43,883 nucleotides of DNA from Nitrospirota bacterium (GTDB taxonomy: Bacteria > Nitrospirota > Thermodesulfovibrionia > Thermodesulfovibrionales > UBA6898), in the NCBI GenBank assembly GCA_016217695.1, contig JACRHE010000171.1, positions 1 through 43,883 on the forward strand, in the 5' to 3' direction. Shown here piece after piece: positions 43,765-43,883 of the stretch (the stretch's first letter is position 1; the number at the start of each line of letters is the position of its first letter). A program made the position numbers and the translations under genes. The notes under the pieces were generated by a model that ran no database searches, was not told the DNA's origin, and saw only the letters and a list, made by a program, of their open reading frames with translations.

Positions 43765-43883
43765 ATGAAAGATACAAGATACTCAAAGAAACTGGCATAC
43801 ATGGGAGCAGGGTGTGGAGTGGTGCTGTTTGCGGTATTCGGGTTGCTTCCCGGATCGTTCCTGGGCGGAGTAATGGGATTAAA
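43765..43883 (+). CDS. Small membrane protein, partial (runs off window)
   Basis: AGGAGG upstream of ATG; MKDTRYSKKLAYMGAGCGVVLFAVFGLLPGSFLGGVMGL hydrophobic. Confidence 0.6.
   Translation, partial: MKDTRYSKKLAYMGAGCGVVLFAVFGLLPGSFLGGVMGL

Overview
Chromosomal, mostly housekeeping window; Nitrospirota- or deltaproteobacteria-like by gene content (inference only). Contents in order: Phd/ParE-type toxin-antitoxin pair; a large conserved-hypothetical protein with an internally duplicated kinase-like fold; GTP-type PEPCK; M50 protease; kdsB-pyrG-kdsA-kdsD-kdsC-pgsA-plsY run; two membrane proteins with unusual architectures (TPR/zinc-ribbon/TM2-like and DUF4388/GspG-like); queC; selA and selB; dnaA-dnaN-gyrB with an AT-rich leader; TPR and HEAT repeat proteins; an sdhAB-fumC-sdhCD cluster; CHASE2 adenylate cyclase-SH3-M48 operon; ACT-domain malic enzyme; and a tightly packed minus-strand run parA-parB-THEP1-DUF1343(NamZ)-MurU/AmgK fusion-UPF0158-dgt, with a parS site just upstream of parA. 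Most notable: (1) the parAB-linked run that contains a predicted complete MurNAc salvage module; (2) dgt interrupted by an in-frame amber codon, with a conserved-looking C-terminus continuing in the same frame; (3) a perfect 12+12 bp palindrome with DnaA-box-like sequences between a predicted dnaA promoter and the dnaA start; (4) two unusual domain architectures (DUF4388-TM-pseudopilin core, duplicated kinase-like protein); (5) an inverted-repeat, ORF-remnant element near the right end. No rRNA, CRISPR array, prophage or intact IS was recognised, and no tRNA was recognised by eye.
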